Source of the DNA: Palaemon carinicauda
Taxonomy: Eukaryota; Arthropoda; Malacostraca; Decapoda; Palaemonidae
DNA: 64,000 bases
NCBI RefSeq assembly: GCF_036898095.1
Contig: NC_090761.1
Span: 42,079,671 to 42,143,670, forward strand
Direction of reading: 5' to 3'
Part shown: positions 13,008-24,904 of the stretch, one piece after another
How the letters are laid out: every line of letters begins with the position of its first letter
How positions within the stretch are numbered: the first letter of the stretch is position 1
Program-made: the position numbers and the translations under genes
Notes under the pieces: generated by a model
Databases searched by the model: none
What the model saw: only the letters and a program-made list of their open reading frames with translations
Told to the model about the DNA's origin: nothing

Positions 13008-13503
13008 ATGCTTCTTCAATTTTTTACACTATTAAGTGCAGTAGTCGAGGTGACAAGTCAGCCCTCAAAGACTGAACATAACCCTCAAGCTATGAGGCTA
13101 ATTAGAAGAGAAAATATTTCAAGGACTTTCTTTTTTGAAGAGACATTTACTCCAAATCTTATGCGAATCTTTGAAGGACCCCTATATGGTAAATCCATAG
13201 CACTTGCTTTCGATGCTACAGTAGACAGGCTACTCTCTAATACCCGTCTCTTATCAAGTATTCCAACATCATTTATCTTAATTAGAGAGAGTAGTCAATA
13301 TTATCACAATTTTCACACAGCTAACACACAAAATAACAAAATAAACTGGAATGATGCATGTGACCCTCTGAAGCAAGGACCCAATGAAGAAGCCTGTGTA
13401 GTGGACAATTTACCAGGGGGAATAACAACTGCTCATGCAAAGTCAGGAGTTGCACTGAACACAACTTTGCTGATAGATGATGATGGAGAGGTACCCCTTC
13501 GAG
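13008..13503 (+). CDS. IR exon 1: signal peptide and N-terminal region
   Basis: Encodes residues 1-165 and the first base of Gly166. The start MLLQFFTLLSAVVEV reads as a signal peptide. The donor is GAG|GTAAGA at 13504. The reading frame stays open 13 codons into the intron, so the donor rather than the stop ends the exon. No domain is recognised in the rest of this divergent segment. Confidence 0.8.
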
Positions 13504-16418
13504 GTAAGATTACAGTAGTTGAAAATAACAATAACCTATCATAATATGCTGATTATTTTTTTTTTCATCAGTATGCACATTACAACATCAAGATATAAAA
13601 ATAGAAAACAGTAACTTTTTCAGAGGAGCCAAAAACACCTTGGCTACCAACCTGTAGGTATGGCACTGCTTACCTTGTGGTTATTATATACAGTACTGTA
13701 TACTTGAAACTGAAGTGTGATGAAGTGAATGATGAAAATATAAAACGGGTCAAATCAAGGACTCCTATGCATATTACTCAAAACTAGACTTTTAAAGTAA
13801 TCAAAGGATAACAATTCAGCTTTACGTCTCCAAAACTCCAAGAACTATGATAGAAATGGAGAATACTGAATGATAAGTACTCCAAAATAAGTTACAATGG
13901 ATGAAAGAAAAAATTAGCAAGCATATGTATCTCAACATAATGTCAAATTAAAAATATTTGATACACCCTGGTTCTAAACAGAATATCTTAAAATTATATC
14001 TTTTTCATGGCATTTTAGGTTGTATAGTAAATCAGTCTGTAAGCTTATTTTGGCCCTCGGAAAGAATTTCTCATTCCGAAAACTTACTCAAATAATTTCC
14101 TGAATATCATGACAGAATATGAATTTAAAATATAATATAACTTTGGTAGATATACAGTAGAGTATATATAGAAAGTTCAAGTTGAACAATATATAACATT
14201 TGCACTAGGAACTTGAGTTTTCCCCCATCCCACATAAATGACTTTAATTCAAGTGATGTATACATTCGCATAAAAAAATCGTTTATACATTGCAGGCACA
14301 GTCTTGGTGTACGTAACAACAGGAGAAGAAACAAAGTTCCTTCTGGACCCCCCTTCAAGTTGGTCGTTGTCTGCTCTCTTAATTGTTTTTACAAGTGAAA
14401 ATTGTGACAAAAGCCTCCTGCAGACCAAACTTGCTGACAGGACTTCATCCCTGGCAATCTTATGTCCTGGTTTCATAAACTTTTCTCCAAAAACCAAGGA
14501 AAATTTAGTATTTCACGTATACACTTGGCAACCTTTCCATCCTCTACAAAAATTATTGTATGTAGGAAGACTGTCCCCCTTCAGCACTGGAAGATTGTCC
14601 TCCATCAACACATGGAATGATCTCTTTGTGGATCGTTTCCCATCATTCTTTGGCGCAACTCTCCATTTAGCAAGTGATAGTACAGATGTGCCATACTTCT
14701 ACACGAATGAAAACGGTGTCATAGATGGAATAAACAAAAGAATGTTGGACACCATAGCAAAATGGCTGAATATCAACTTCAAGCCATCCAAACTAGCAAA
14801 TGAATGTAATTAGATTTTTCCTGTTTTCCCCAAGTCACGCTATTATCTAAAATCAAAGACAAACTAATGAGAATGTAGAGTGTACAAGAACTAGAAAGCT
14901 AACTTAATTCAAATCAAATGTGTGTGTGCATAAATAGGGCCTTTCTTTGTGGGTTACATCAGGAAATGTTTGGTTACAATATTTCAAGTACAGTACAATA
15001 CAGCATTTCCAAACACTGAAAAATCACTAACCATATCTTGCACATATATTGACTTAGTCTGAAATCTTCTTCATTTGCAGACAACTGGGGTGAAAACATC
15101 AATGGAACTTGGAATGGATTCCTGGGGGAGATTTGGAATGGAACAAAAGACTTGACCATCAACAGCCACTTCATTACATATGAAAGGGGTAAAGCATTTG
15201 ACTTCACTCAGCCATACAGCTATGAAGGGTAATGAAATCAAAAGTCCATGTGTTTACTTCTATAATAAATGCACTATTTCAAGTATTCATTATGCTTTAT
15301 ATTAATGAATACTTGGTAAGATGAACAAATATCCTTGTGTACATCATGTTCAACAGAAGGAAAAACAAACATGACAAAAAACATAGAAAAAACTCATAAG
15401 GAAGAAATAAACCTAAATTTGAAAGTGAAGATTATGGTCCAGAAAACAGAATAATAAACAGAAAAATGGAAGAGTCGGAATTAGCGTCTGATTGTAAAGG
15501 TAACATTCCCTTTACAGAGCAATTCTGTACCTTTTCATATTCAGAGTATAGTATTGTACCATGTTCCCATGCACTTATATCAATGAAACGCTTTAATTCA
15601 TGCAGAGTATCCAAAAAAGAATTCTTGACAATAATACTAACTACATGGAATACTCTTGAAATAACTTTCATTCTTGCATGAATTCTTGAAAACATTTATA
15701 CAAAATGCTTATTATTTGCACTTTCAACAGATATGGTTTTGCTGTCAAAATTCCAAGTCCCCTACCACGCTGGCGCAGCATCACATATCCTTTCAGTACA
15801 ACTGTTTGGGGAACTTTGGTACTCACAGTTTTTGTGATACTGATTATCTTCTATCTGATACAAGTCAAGAAAGATAGAATGAGTATTATGGAAACCGTTC
15901 TTCTAATAACAAAGGTTAGTAGTCAACTCTTTTCATAGTATTGTACTGTGGCTTCCCTAAGGAACCACTAAGTTTTGATAATTCTTTACTTTCTGATTGG
16001 AAAGAAATTACCGATTCTTGACATTGTTTATGATCATAAGGACACAATCAGCATGTACTACTGTATATCATCTTTCAACATGTGAGAATTTAAACCTGAT
16101 TTTTACCCTTCTATTGCAATGCTTCAAAACTCCCTAATTCCACTTCTTGTAATTAGGTAGAGGCATTCATTTTCCTATTCCATTAAAATTCCTACTGCAT
16201 GGCTAAAGGCTTCATAGTAAGAATTTCCTAAGAAACATGAATTAACTTATATTAAAATGAATCTAAGCTGTGGTGTTGTAAGTATAAAGAGTTAAGACTG
16301 TTTCCATCACCAACTCCTCTTGACCAAAGCTAGAAATTCCAAGAATATTTTTCTTATTATTATCATTATTAATATCATTATTATTATTATTTATTATTTA
16401 TCATCATCATCATCATCA

Positions 16419-16467
<49 letters not shown>

Positions 16468-19400
16468 CATTATTATTATTTGCTAAGCTACAACCCTAGT
16501 CGGAAAAGCACGATGCTATAAGCCATGGGGCCCCAACAGGGAAAATAGCCCAGTCAGGAAAGGAAACAAGAAAAAAATAAAATATTTTAAGAACAGTAAC
16601 ATTAAAATAAATATTTCCTATATAAACTATAAACCTGATTGTGGCCAGGAAGTTTGTATAATTGGGATTGATTTTAGGGATACTTATGACAGTGTTATTC
16701 ACAATGGGACTATTTTGGGTCTTTTCTTAGCACCATTAGTGAATTTTTAAGTAAGGGACTATTGCTGATGAGCCCAATAGTTATTACTGGAAAGTTTGAG
16801 ATGAAGTGTCTAAGGAGTATGGCTGGTGTATCTCGAGTATATAGGGTTAGGAACGAAGTGGTGAGAGTGAGAACGGGTGTAAGAAATGAGTTAGCAGCTA
16901 GAGTGGATATGAATGTGTTGAGGTGGTTTGGCCGTGTTGAGGTGGTTTGGCCGTGTTGAGGTGGTTTGGCCATGTTGAGAAAATGGAAAATGGCTGTCTG
17001 CTAAAGAAGGAGATGAATGCAAGAGTTGATGGGAGAAGTACAAGAGGAAGGCCAAGGTTTGAGTGGATGGATGGAGTGAAGAAAGCTCTGGGTGATAGGA
17101 GGATAGATGTGAGAGAGGGGAGAGAGCGTGCTAGAAATAGGAATGAATGGCGAGCGATTGTGACGCTGTTCCGGTAGGCCCTGCTGCTTCCTCCGGTGCC
17201 TTAGATAACCGCGGAGGTAGCAGCAGTAGGGGATTCAGCATTATGAAGCTTCATCTGTGGTGGATAACGGGGGAGGGTGGGCTGCGGCACCCTAGCAGTA
17301 CCAGCTGAACTCGGTTGAGTCCCTTGTCAAGCTGGGAGGAACGTAGAGAGTAGAGGTCCCCTTTTTGTTTTTGTTTCATTTGTTGATGTCGGCTACCCCT
17401 CAAAATTGGGGGAACTGCCTTGGTGTATGTATGTATGTACCCTGAGTATATTTTCTAATTCCTTCATTCTACCTTAATCTAAATATTGTTTTCCTGTCTG
17501 GTCTTCAGCTGATGCCTCCTAACTTAATTTGTTGGACAAAAACTTTGTAGCCTATCAAATTAATTATCCTTATTCTGGAAATTAATCTCTAGCACTGTCA
17601 CAGGGATTTTCACAATACTGACCATCCTTTACATTCACATCTTCCCAGATTGTACCATTGAGTATGTAGTGCTAGGTATATAGTTAAATTTTAAAAGTCT
17701 TGCCTCTATCATCGTAAGATTCAACATTACATAGTACTGTATTCTAGAAGTTTTATTCCAGGTGTGACCAGGTTGGGAAAGGATCTCCCTGATCCGGCAG
17801 TTGAATTACTAGAACTTCCAAAATTCAAACTGAATAATTTACAGTTTGAAGTTAGGGCAAGCGGGAGTATAGAAACTCCTAGAAGAATTCCATAATTAAG
17901 TGAAAATGTGTTCATGTGAATGATTATTTCGCAAAGCCTTTTCTGTAATACCTTAAATTTACTTTCAAAACATAGAACTATAACAATTTTACCTAACTCA
18001 AGTATTTTTAGGACAAGTTTAAATGCTTCTTAGACTTTACAGCATAATAGTTTTACTCTTGCATACTTTGTAATATGCAATAAGTACAGTAACTGCAAGA
18101 TAATTTTATTTGTCACTGTATCAATCTTTTCTCCTTTCACAAGAGTCTGGTGAATCAAGGTGTAGATTACAAGCCAGAAACTTTTGTTCTTCGATTCTTC
18201 ATGGTCATTTGGTGGTTCAGTGCCTATGTCTTTGCGATCGTTTATGGCTGCAACCTCATCTCTTTCTTCACTGTACCCGTTTATCCACCCAAAATAAAGA
18301 CATTACCACAGCTAGCAGAGAGCACATATCGGTAAGTGCACAAAAACATATTCAAGAAAGATAGTAAAAAAGGTCCTCAATGACATTCCTATGCCACGTA
18401 GCTACAAAGCTTTATACAAGGTACTGTACCTTGTACTTTTTGTCCCTTCTTTTTATTGTACTCTTCCAACTGAGTTTTCATAAATCTAGGATAAGAGTAG
18501 ACTGTACACCCGTAATGCATAGAATTTGAGGAACTGATGGGGTTCAATGAGGTATAAATTTCAATATCTCCTGTTATGTGATCATATACATAAACAATTT
18601 ATATTAGGTGGCTTGGGACAAAAACGTCAAGCACTAGAACCTATTTTGATTATACAGTGCCTGTTTTTATTTATAATAAACAGAATTATAATCAAATTTA
18701 TTATTTTGATACTACCCGTCTTTCACCAAGCTTCCTTTGTCTATCATTAAAATAATAAAAATATTCTCACTGTCCCTCCCTACCGTTGCCATCCCTTGGT
18801 ATACTACGGCTGGACAAGCCATCTGCAGTGATCTATGTAAACAATCTAGATGTGAGTACGCATTGTATTTGAAGTCAGCCTTGAACACCAACAACCTCTT
18901 GACTTCATTAATACAGGGGGGGGGGGCACAATTACTTAATATTACTAATTAGTAGGGGGCAGGGGTAATAGGTAATGCACAAGTCTTAAAATAATGAATT
19001 TTGTCATTAAATTCATTCCAATTACCCTTCCTCGTGATTCACCTAGATGAATCACGCTTAAAACTATGGAGATTGGTAAGTAAATGAACGAAGCTAATAT
19101 ATAAAATTAACCTAAGCTGAAATTACCAGCCAACTTAAAACAGCTAACATTAAATTCACCAATAATATATTACATGAATTTAGGTTTCAAAGTTATGTCC
19201 TCCTTCATTCTAAAGAAAGAGAAACTATCTCCTTACTCTGCAAAAAAAGTACATCAGAATTCCAGATAAAAAAATAATAATAATTGCAATGCAGGGCAAA
19301 AAAAAATAGTAATTGCAATGCAGGGCAGAGAAAACTTATGTAAATCTTAAGCTAGTCAAGATTCAATAAAAAAATTCTACATTAACCCTTAGATATCCAA

Positions 19401-22400
19401 TTAATCATAGTTGCCCCTTTGAAACCATTTCTAAGTTTCAGGGGTTAGAAATACTCTGCCTCCGGTTCTTCCTGAGTTTTATTACCAAGTTTTAAGAAGA
19501 CCAGACAATGTCTCTCTTAGCCCAGCATCCAAAGGGGTAAAGGATAATACACAAGTCAAAGGAATTGAGTTATGCCTCTGCTATCCAGACCCTTTCCTCT
19601 AACTTGGATTCCAAATGTATTTGACATGAGTCTGAATTCATTCTTAGTTTAGCCTTTAATAGATATAAACGTAGTTTCTCGTCAGAAGGACAAAATTAAA
19701 GACAACGAACAATATTCCTCAAATGGATGAAGTTATTTGAAGCTTTCATTGAATTAAATCACCTAGAATAAATATGACCCTGTCTTCAATATAAATTATG
19801 CAAGAAATCCTTTAGACGCTCATGTGGGTCTGAAAACCATTTTTTTTTTTTTTTAGGATTTTCCATGAAGATACCTTAAACGTGTAGAGGTTTTGGTGTG
19901 TTACTTCAAGGGCGTTACTTCAAGGGAATGGCCAAGAAGCTTTGTGGCAAATTTGATTAAACTAATATATTCAGTTAAGCCCTCATGAACAAACAGTCAG
20001 GTAACTGGCTAATGCATCAGTTGTCTTGACTCTTCTATATCTTCAATTGCATAAGACACGATTTGGAATTAATGTTCATTCTTCACATCATAGCTTTTAA
20101 AATTCTATCACATTAAATATCTTCAGTAGTCAAAAAGCTTGGAACTATATCTCCTGTTCTTAACAAATTCAGTCAAAATTAAATATTTTCAGATGAGGAC
20201 TTGACTAGGAAATGCTGGTCAAAGAGTTTGTGAATGTATTTACGGTCCTGAACTGTTGTGCGTGAACTACCTATAACATAACATGATTTGGCTTGTATCC
20301 AAAAATGCAGGATAAAATATATTTTTCAAACATCTTTCATTTATTTGATCAAGGAAATAGATTGTGTTAAAAATCGTAGTACAGAGAGTTGATGCTTTTT
20401 ACCAATATATGGCAATTACATTTTGTTTTATGCAGTTCTATGTAAAGTACATTTTGGCCATACGTGCTTATAACTAGCACCTATAAACATTTTATTTATT
20501 CGCATAATAGGCCTACCCCAGTTACACTTAAAAGCTCCTTTTCTACAATTATGAAAAAAAAATGACTCACCATTAATATTTAGTTTTCTATATATAATTG
20601 TGAAAAGTTGTTTTGGGGAGAAAAAGTAAATAAGCAACAGGGAAGCAGCAGGAACCACATTCAGTTTTGTTTAATACTCTAATGCATTCATGCACTCATT
20701 TATTCTTTCATAATTCCAGACTATGCAAGCTTGATTACGGCGACTTTATAACACAGGAACTAACCAAAACCTCTCAACCCCTCCTCTCAGAACTAGGAAG
20801 AAAACTGGACTTAGTCCCTGTGGACTTGGAAAAACCATATCTTGGAATGGAGGCATGTGTTGAAAGGCTACTAAAGACTTCTAACATTCACTTAGATTTC
20901 TTTCCATTCTTAGAGTCCTCCCTCTCTCAAATGGGATTATCAAAAAAAGTATACTTTGTTCAAGAAGTTATCTACAAGAATAATCTGGTCCTCTTTTTTA
21001 AGAAGCACAATGCATGGAAGTACAAGTTTGACCAAGCAATTCTTCAGTTCCTGGACACTGGTCTCATTCTCAAGTGGAAACAAGACATCATGAATGAACT
21101 GAGAAAGACTTCAAAGGTAAATTTATAAACCTACGATTAGAAGGCCATTTTCACTTAAATATCAGTTCTAACGATCAGACAACATAATGACAGTACTTTA
21201 CTTTCATCAGATGCTACACAAGCTATAAATTAACCCTATCAATATCACCTCGGCTCAAACAAATTTATCCTTCAAACCACAAGCACTTTCTTTGGATATC
21301 TTACTCGACTCATAATATCACAAAAACTATTAGCGGTAAGAATTTCTAAGAAAGGGATATCAAATAGCTGACTAAATTCCCTTTGCATTGACATATGGTT
21401 TAGCATATTTACAAAAGTTTTAATACCAGTAAATAACAAACAAAAGTGAATATTACTCAATATAAAATTTGTCATTTTGGACTTGAGAGGAGTAAATGTC
21501 CCCAGACGAAAATATGCACACCTTTTAGAATTCAAAGGGCACCCTAAACACAAGAAACGGCTTGACATACAAAACTTTGTGATTATTATAAGGCAAACCT
21601 TGGACTTTACTATTTTTTCTGGCAATCTGTTTACCTTATTTTGGCTTTCACAAAATTTTCAGATAATAATGAGTTTTCATCTCCCTGGGAGAGAGGATCT
21701 GGTATTTTCCTACATTTTTCTCAGCTCTAGCTACAAAAATCTCTAATTAAAAATACCAGAACACTTAATTTCCCCTCTGATATTAGGAAATAAAACAATA
21801 AATAGCAGACAAATTGTTCTTTGGTATTCTCTGCCATACTCTTTTCCAAATTGTCTAAGCTTTCATTGCCTTTCAAGAAATCATCTGAGATGAACAAATT
21901 CTACAACTAGTGGCATTTGTATTTATGGACCCAATAAGTCAATTGTGTAAGAAATTTTGATGAATGGTGATGTCAAAAATATCAAAACAACAACTTTGGC
22001 AAGAAAGACTCTTAGTTGTGTGTCTCAGCCAGGAGAAATCTATCCCCTTAAACTATGACTAAGCTAATAAAACATTTATTTAAATATTATTATTTATCTA
22101 CTGAAACTAAATAAAAGGCATACTGTGTGATGTGTACAAATTTTACTAGCACATCAATGCAAAAAAAGTCTATGGCACCTTGCTTGAGATCTTGTCTTAA
22201 ATTTTCATTTATACCAAAAATCTCAATCCTTCTCAAACTTATTCTCATTGTTTACCCCTTACAAACACTTTTATTACTATGTCAACAAGTTTCTATATCA
22301 CACTGTAAGGTGACAAACTGTGACTATTGTTATAAATGAAATATAAATTATGTAAATTATACCAGCATATAGCCTAAGAGGTTAAAATTGTTCATGGGCA

Positions 22401-23546
22401 TTAGTGACAAGGGACAGGTCAATGTGCTCGATACTCAATGTTCAGGAGTTTGACTCTATAAACATGTGATCAGCACCCAAGACACACTCCATCCAATATG
22501 GTTGCTGATGACTCATCCTGTACACCTACAGCTCCTACCCAAACACTCCAATCGTAGATCACAAGGACATTATAGTTGGGGACGGTAGTTAAAGCTAACA
22601 AGATAGGAGCGGGGATTGAACTCTTTATCTACAGATTAAGTCAGAGACATGTCCCCTTGGCTACCGAACCTCTTCCTTTTTTACAGCCTGCAAGGAATAA
22701 ATTTTGTAGTGTAGATCATTATATATGATGCTCTTAACCTATTGCTGACGCAATAATTTCTTTCTTTCCCTGATGAGTAAGGAGAGCCTTAAATGCTGTA
22801 CATCTACAAATTGTTCCCTTTATAATAGAAACTTTCCAAAGTGATGTATATCCAAGACTAACTCTAGAATAATTACAGCTGGTAGGTGTAAAAGGGTTTC
22901 AAAACTTTACCCCATTTTTCACAATCTTTCTGCCTAGCATTATTTTTTAAAACCTTAAATACTTCATTTTTTTCTGCACAAGTTGAAATCTTGCGTACTG
23001 ATCTGAGGTGCCGGCCTATATTCCTAAATACATCAATTGATAATGACTAGCAAGAACCTCTTGAGCAATGGGTAAGAAATTTTTTAGGGGATTGAGACTC
23101 ATAGAAAGAAAGGATACAACTACAAGGCTCAAGAGGACACATAAATGGAAAGTCCTTGGAGGAAACAAAGGTGAAACTAAAATATGAAGGACTGAATTAG
23201 AATGAGGACATGACTCAAGTTAAAAAATTAATTAAACTCTACAAGAGAAAGAGGTGGTGGTAAAGTCTTTGTCAGTATTAAATGCCACTGATGAGTAAAG
23301 ATTCTAAAAAGATTTTCAGAGTAGCTTTGATTTTCTTAATAAAAACAACCATAACATTTCTATAGGAAAACATATCAATGAACTCTTATATGATCATTTT
23401 CTTAATCATTTCAGGTTGGAAAAGATGAAGAAACGGACCAGCTCATGGCTATCAGTATCAATCACCTTCAAGGACCATTCTTCATTTTGGCCTTTTCAAT
23501 CATCTTTTCCATTTTCACTTTTTGTTTTGAAAAGATTTTCCTCTGA
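13008..23546 (+). CDS. Divergent ionotropic receptor (IR), seven exons, 684 aa
   Basis: Seven exons (13008-13503, 14296-14805, 15081-15228, 15731-15914, 18144-18331, 20720-21116, 23415-23546) join with GT-AG introns and matching phases to 684 codons plus TGA, with no frameshift or internal stop. The protein belongs to the variant ionotropic glutamate receptor (IR) family, ligand-gated cation channels used in arthropod chemo-, thermo- and hygrosensation. Seen in order: signal peptide (1-18), a divergent N-terminal region, ligand-binding lobe S1 (about 283-400) with NGTWNGFLGE and DFTQPY, TM1 (about 409-428), a short pore segment, TM2 (about 464-488) with YGCNLISFFTVP, lobe S2 (about 500-645), and TM3 (about 662-679). 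The S1 arginine that holds the ligand's carboxyl in iGluRs is kept (R371), and E574 in FLES matches the S2 acidic residue. The length fits IRs without a full amino-terminal domain. The subfamily cannot be assigned from sequence alone. The start was chosen for its signal peptide, but no in-frame stop lies between it and the acceptor at 12980. Confidence 0.9.
13504..14295 (+). other. IR intron 1
   Basis: GT-AG intron in phase 1 between GTAAGA and ttgcag. No repeat or gene is recognised inside. Confidence 0.75.
14296..14805 (+). CDS. IR exon 2: N-terminal region and start of lobe S1
   Basis: Encodes residues 166-335. The last third reads FFGATLHLASDSTDVPYFY and then DGINKRMLDTIAKWLNINF, the usual opening of the IR ligand-binding domain (a hydrophobic strand, Gly, then Asp-Gly, Met-Leu, Ala, Leu-Asn). 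The donor is GAAT|GTAATT, in phase 1. Confidence 0.88.
15081..15228 (+). CDS. IR exon 3: S1 core
   Basis: Encodes residues 336-384 and part of Gly385. It contains NWGENINGTWNGFLGEIWNG and ITYERGKAFDFTQPY, the most diagnostic IR/iGluR signature. R371 aligns with the iGluR alpha-carboxyl-binding arginine. The acceptor is ttcatttgcag and the donor GG|GTAATG. Confidence 0.93.
15731..15914 (+). CDS. IR exon 4: S1 end, TM1, start of pore
   Basis: Encodes residues 386-446. The conserved PLPRWRSITYPFSTTVW precedes a long hydrophobic helix (about 409-428) and the basic loop QVKKDR. The exon ends in phase 0 at AAG|GTTAGT. Confidence 0.93.
16346..16640 (-). mobile_element. Truncated SINE-like element with expanded (ATT)n tail
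   Basis: 16478-16632 matches the last ~160 bp of the repeat at 10985-11660, inverted (gctaagctacaaccctagt, then atgctataagcc, ccccaacagggaaaatagcc). The tail has grown into an ATT/ATC microsatellite over about 16346-16476. Confidence 0.82.
16640..17440 (+). pseudogene. LINE 3' end: RT C-terminus plus 3' UTR and (TGTA)n tail
   Basis: The + strand reads KCLRSMAGVSRVYRVRNEVV, then NVLRWFGHVEKMENGCLLKK, STRGRPRFEWMDGVKKAL and RNEWRAIVTLF, followed by a stop at 17175. This order is the standard C-terminus of RTE/jockey-like LINE polymerases. A ~260-bp 3' UTR follows (ending ccctcaaaattgggggaactgcc) and a (TGTA)n tail at 17423-17440. A three-copy 19-bp repeat at about 16916-16973 shifts the frame in the middle of the conserved block. 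Confidence 0.82.
17500..17870 (+). pseudogene. CR1-like LINE fragment in IR intron 4
   Basis: Across broken frames the + strand reads FHNTDHPLHSHLPRLY (about 17610-17660) and then SFIPGVTRLGKDLPDPAVEL (about 17750-17810), matching the order of motifs in the LINE at 10170-10980 on the opposite strand. It lacks the (TAA)n tail. Confidence 0.68.
18144..18331 (+). CDS. IR exon 5: pore end and second membrane helix
   Basis: Encodes residues 447-508 and two bases of Arg509. SLVNQGVDYKPE precedes the helix RFFMVIWWFSAYVFAIVYGC and the conserved NLISFFTVP, the IR counterpart of the iGluR channel-gating segment. Acceptor CACAAG|AGT was preferred over the AG two bases later because only it keeps the frame. 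The donor CG|GTAAGT is optimal. Confidence 0.92.
18332..20719 (+). other. IR intron 5
   Basis: A phase-2 intron of 2.4 kb. It contains a poly(G) run near 18917 and a short 'ttgcaatgcagggcaa' direct repeat near 19283 and 19312, but no recognised gene or element. Confidence 0.75.
20720..21116 (+). CDS. IR exon 6: ligand-binding lobe S2
   Basis: Encodes residues 509-641. It opens RLCKLDYGDFITQEL and contains FFPFLESSLSQM, which aligns with the iGluR F-L-L-E-S-T block, so E574 takes the place of the ligand amino-group-binding acid. It ends with the amphipathic YKFDQAILQFLDTGLI and KWKQDIM typical of the end of S2. The donor is AAG|GTAAAT, phase 0. Confidence 0.92.
21117..23414 (+). other. IR intron 6 with a SINE
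   Basis: A phase-0 intron of 2.3 kb. A tRNA-derived SINE lies inverted at about 22380-22676; the rest is AT-rich without a supported gene. Confidence 0.75.
22380..22676 (-). mobile_element. tRNA-derived SINE (inverted, in IR intron 6)
   Basis: On the - strand the head reads gaggttcggtagccaagggg (A-box-like, 22653-22675). The B-box consensus GWTCRANNC is met by gttcaatcc, the complement of 22613-22621, about 40 bp downstream. A GC-richer body follows. It is a different family from the SINE at 6980. Confidence 0.65.
23415..23546 (+). CDS. IR exon 7: last membrane helix and C-terminus
   Basis: Encodes residues 642-684 and TGA. HLQGPFFILAFSIIFSIF is the S2-TM3 junction typical of IRs (L-x-G-x-F). 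Only about five residues follow the helix, a short cytoplasmic tail as usual for IRs. The acceptor is atttcag|GTT. Confidence 0.92.
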   Translation, partial: VGKDEETDQLMAISINHLQGPFFILAFSIIFSIFTFCFEKIFL

Positions 23547-23616
23547 CTAATATTCTATAGGATATGTTTTTTTTTTCGAGAGATGAACAAATTACAAATT
23601 TATACAAATGTGCGTG

Positions 23617-23622
23617 AATAAA
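23617..23622 (+). terminator. Candidate polyadenylation signal of the IR gene
   Basis: AATAAA lies 71 bases after the stop codon at 23546, at the right distance for a short 3' UTR. The hexamer is common in AT-rich DNA, so support is moderate. Confidence 0.45.
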
Positions 23623-24290
23623 AGCTAATATTCATAACAAGATTCTTTATCCAAAGGTTGAATCTACAGCATACAACGTGGCTCGTACAATTCCTTGCCA
23701 GTGGTCCTAGTCTTTCCAATCCTGTATCACATTCTATATTTTGAATATCGTCTGTTCCCTGAATCTCCTCCAGCTTAACTTTTCAAATTCAAAAGCTCTG
23801 TCTTACATCAAACTTTCAGCCCCTCAGTTAAAAAAAAAACTAAAACTTTGGCCAGTCTATTAAATCATAAAAGCCCGACTCTAAAACCTGGTTAAATCAC
23901 TCGGTAAATATAAAATTAGAATCAGTAAAAAAATAATACTGTACAATATAGTGATATAGGTAGTACAGTTGGCCCTCCTTATCCACAGGGATCACAAACA
24001 ACTTGAAAAATAGTCTATGGTAGGTATTAAGTCCAAAAGTCCCAGAGATAAAGTCCCAGAGATAAGGAACTCTGCAGCTAATAAGAGACCCTAAACTCTA
24101 CCGTTGTTAGAGAGTATTCTTTGCTAATATGTGCAATGCCTACCTATAAAATTACATGTATTATTTATCTTATATACTGTATACCCTACTGTCAGTAATG
24201 TACTGTAGTTAATCATGTCCCCCCTCTCTCTGTGTAAAAGTGCATTCTATACTGTAACCGCACAGGTACCTATAGTATCCATATACTGTA
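23623..24290. other. AT-rich DNA downstream of the IR gene, no gene seen
   Basis: A short direct repeat (tcccagagataa) occurs near 24040-24065. Nothing else is recognised. Confidence 0.55.
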
Positions 24291-24395
24291 CAGTAGAGAT
24301 GTGCCGATACCATTTTGAAGGCCGATACCGATACCCAATTTCTTTCTAAGACCGATAACGATACCAATAATAGCCGATACTCCAATACTTCAGAA
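24291..24395 (+). mobile_element. Possible hAT-type transposon terminus
   Basis: Starting 'cagtagagatgtgccgatac', the segment repeats the motif CCGATACC/CCGATAAC about five times. Arrays of this kind are common at the ends of animal hAT elements beginning CAGNGATGTGCCGATACC. No opposite end was found, so this is a solo end or a chance resemblance. Confidence 0.35.
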
Positions 24396-24904
24396 ATTCT
24401 TTTTAATGATTGCAATAACTTTATACAATGTACAATGCAGGGTGTAAAGCATATTTAGGCCTATTCAGTAAACAATACAGGCCAAGCACTTTCTGGTATC
24501 TATTTGACATAAAAGTGTTTTAAAGATTATTTTTTGTTTGAATCATAAACTATGGCTATGTCCATGGCAATGACACAATCTGATCATAAAGCTAATGCCT
24601 CCCTCTATATAATTTTTTTATTACTGAATATCATATTAGTTCAACCAGATCACTGAACTAGAACAAAATAGCTTTTCATAAATAGAGCACAGTAATGAAT
24701 TAAATTTGCAATTGAAACTTAGTCTTAGGGTGAGAAGCTAAAATGGTAGCTTTGACTGAAAATAATGTTATATTCTACACATCACTACTTGTATTTTAGT
24801 TAACTTCTAGGTACAGTTGTCGGCATGAATTTCAGTACACACCAAGAATGCAGTGTGGTAGAAATATAACAAATTTGGAAATAATTTATATTTTACCTCA
24901 CACA

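Larger units (their letters stand above)
15915..18143 (+). other. IR intron 4 with three retroelement fragments
   Basis: A phase-0 intron of 2.2 kb that carries a truncated SINE-like copy (16346-16640, -), an RTE-like LINE 3' end (16640-17440, +) and a CR1-like LINE piece (17500-17870, +). All are separate from the exons. Confidence 0.8.
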
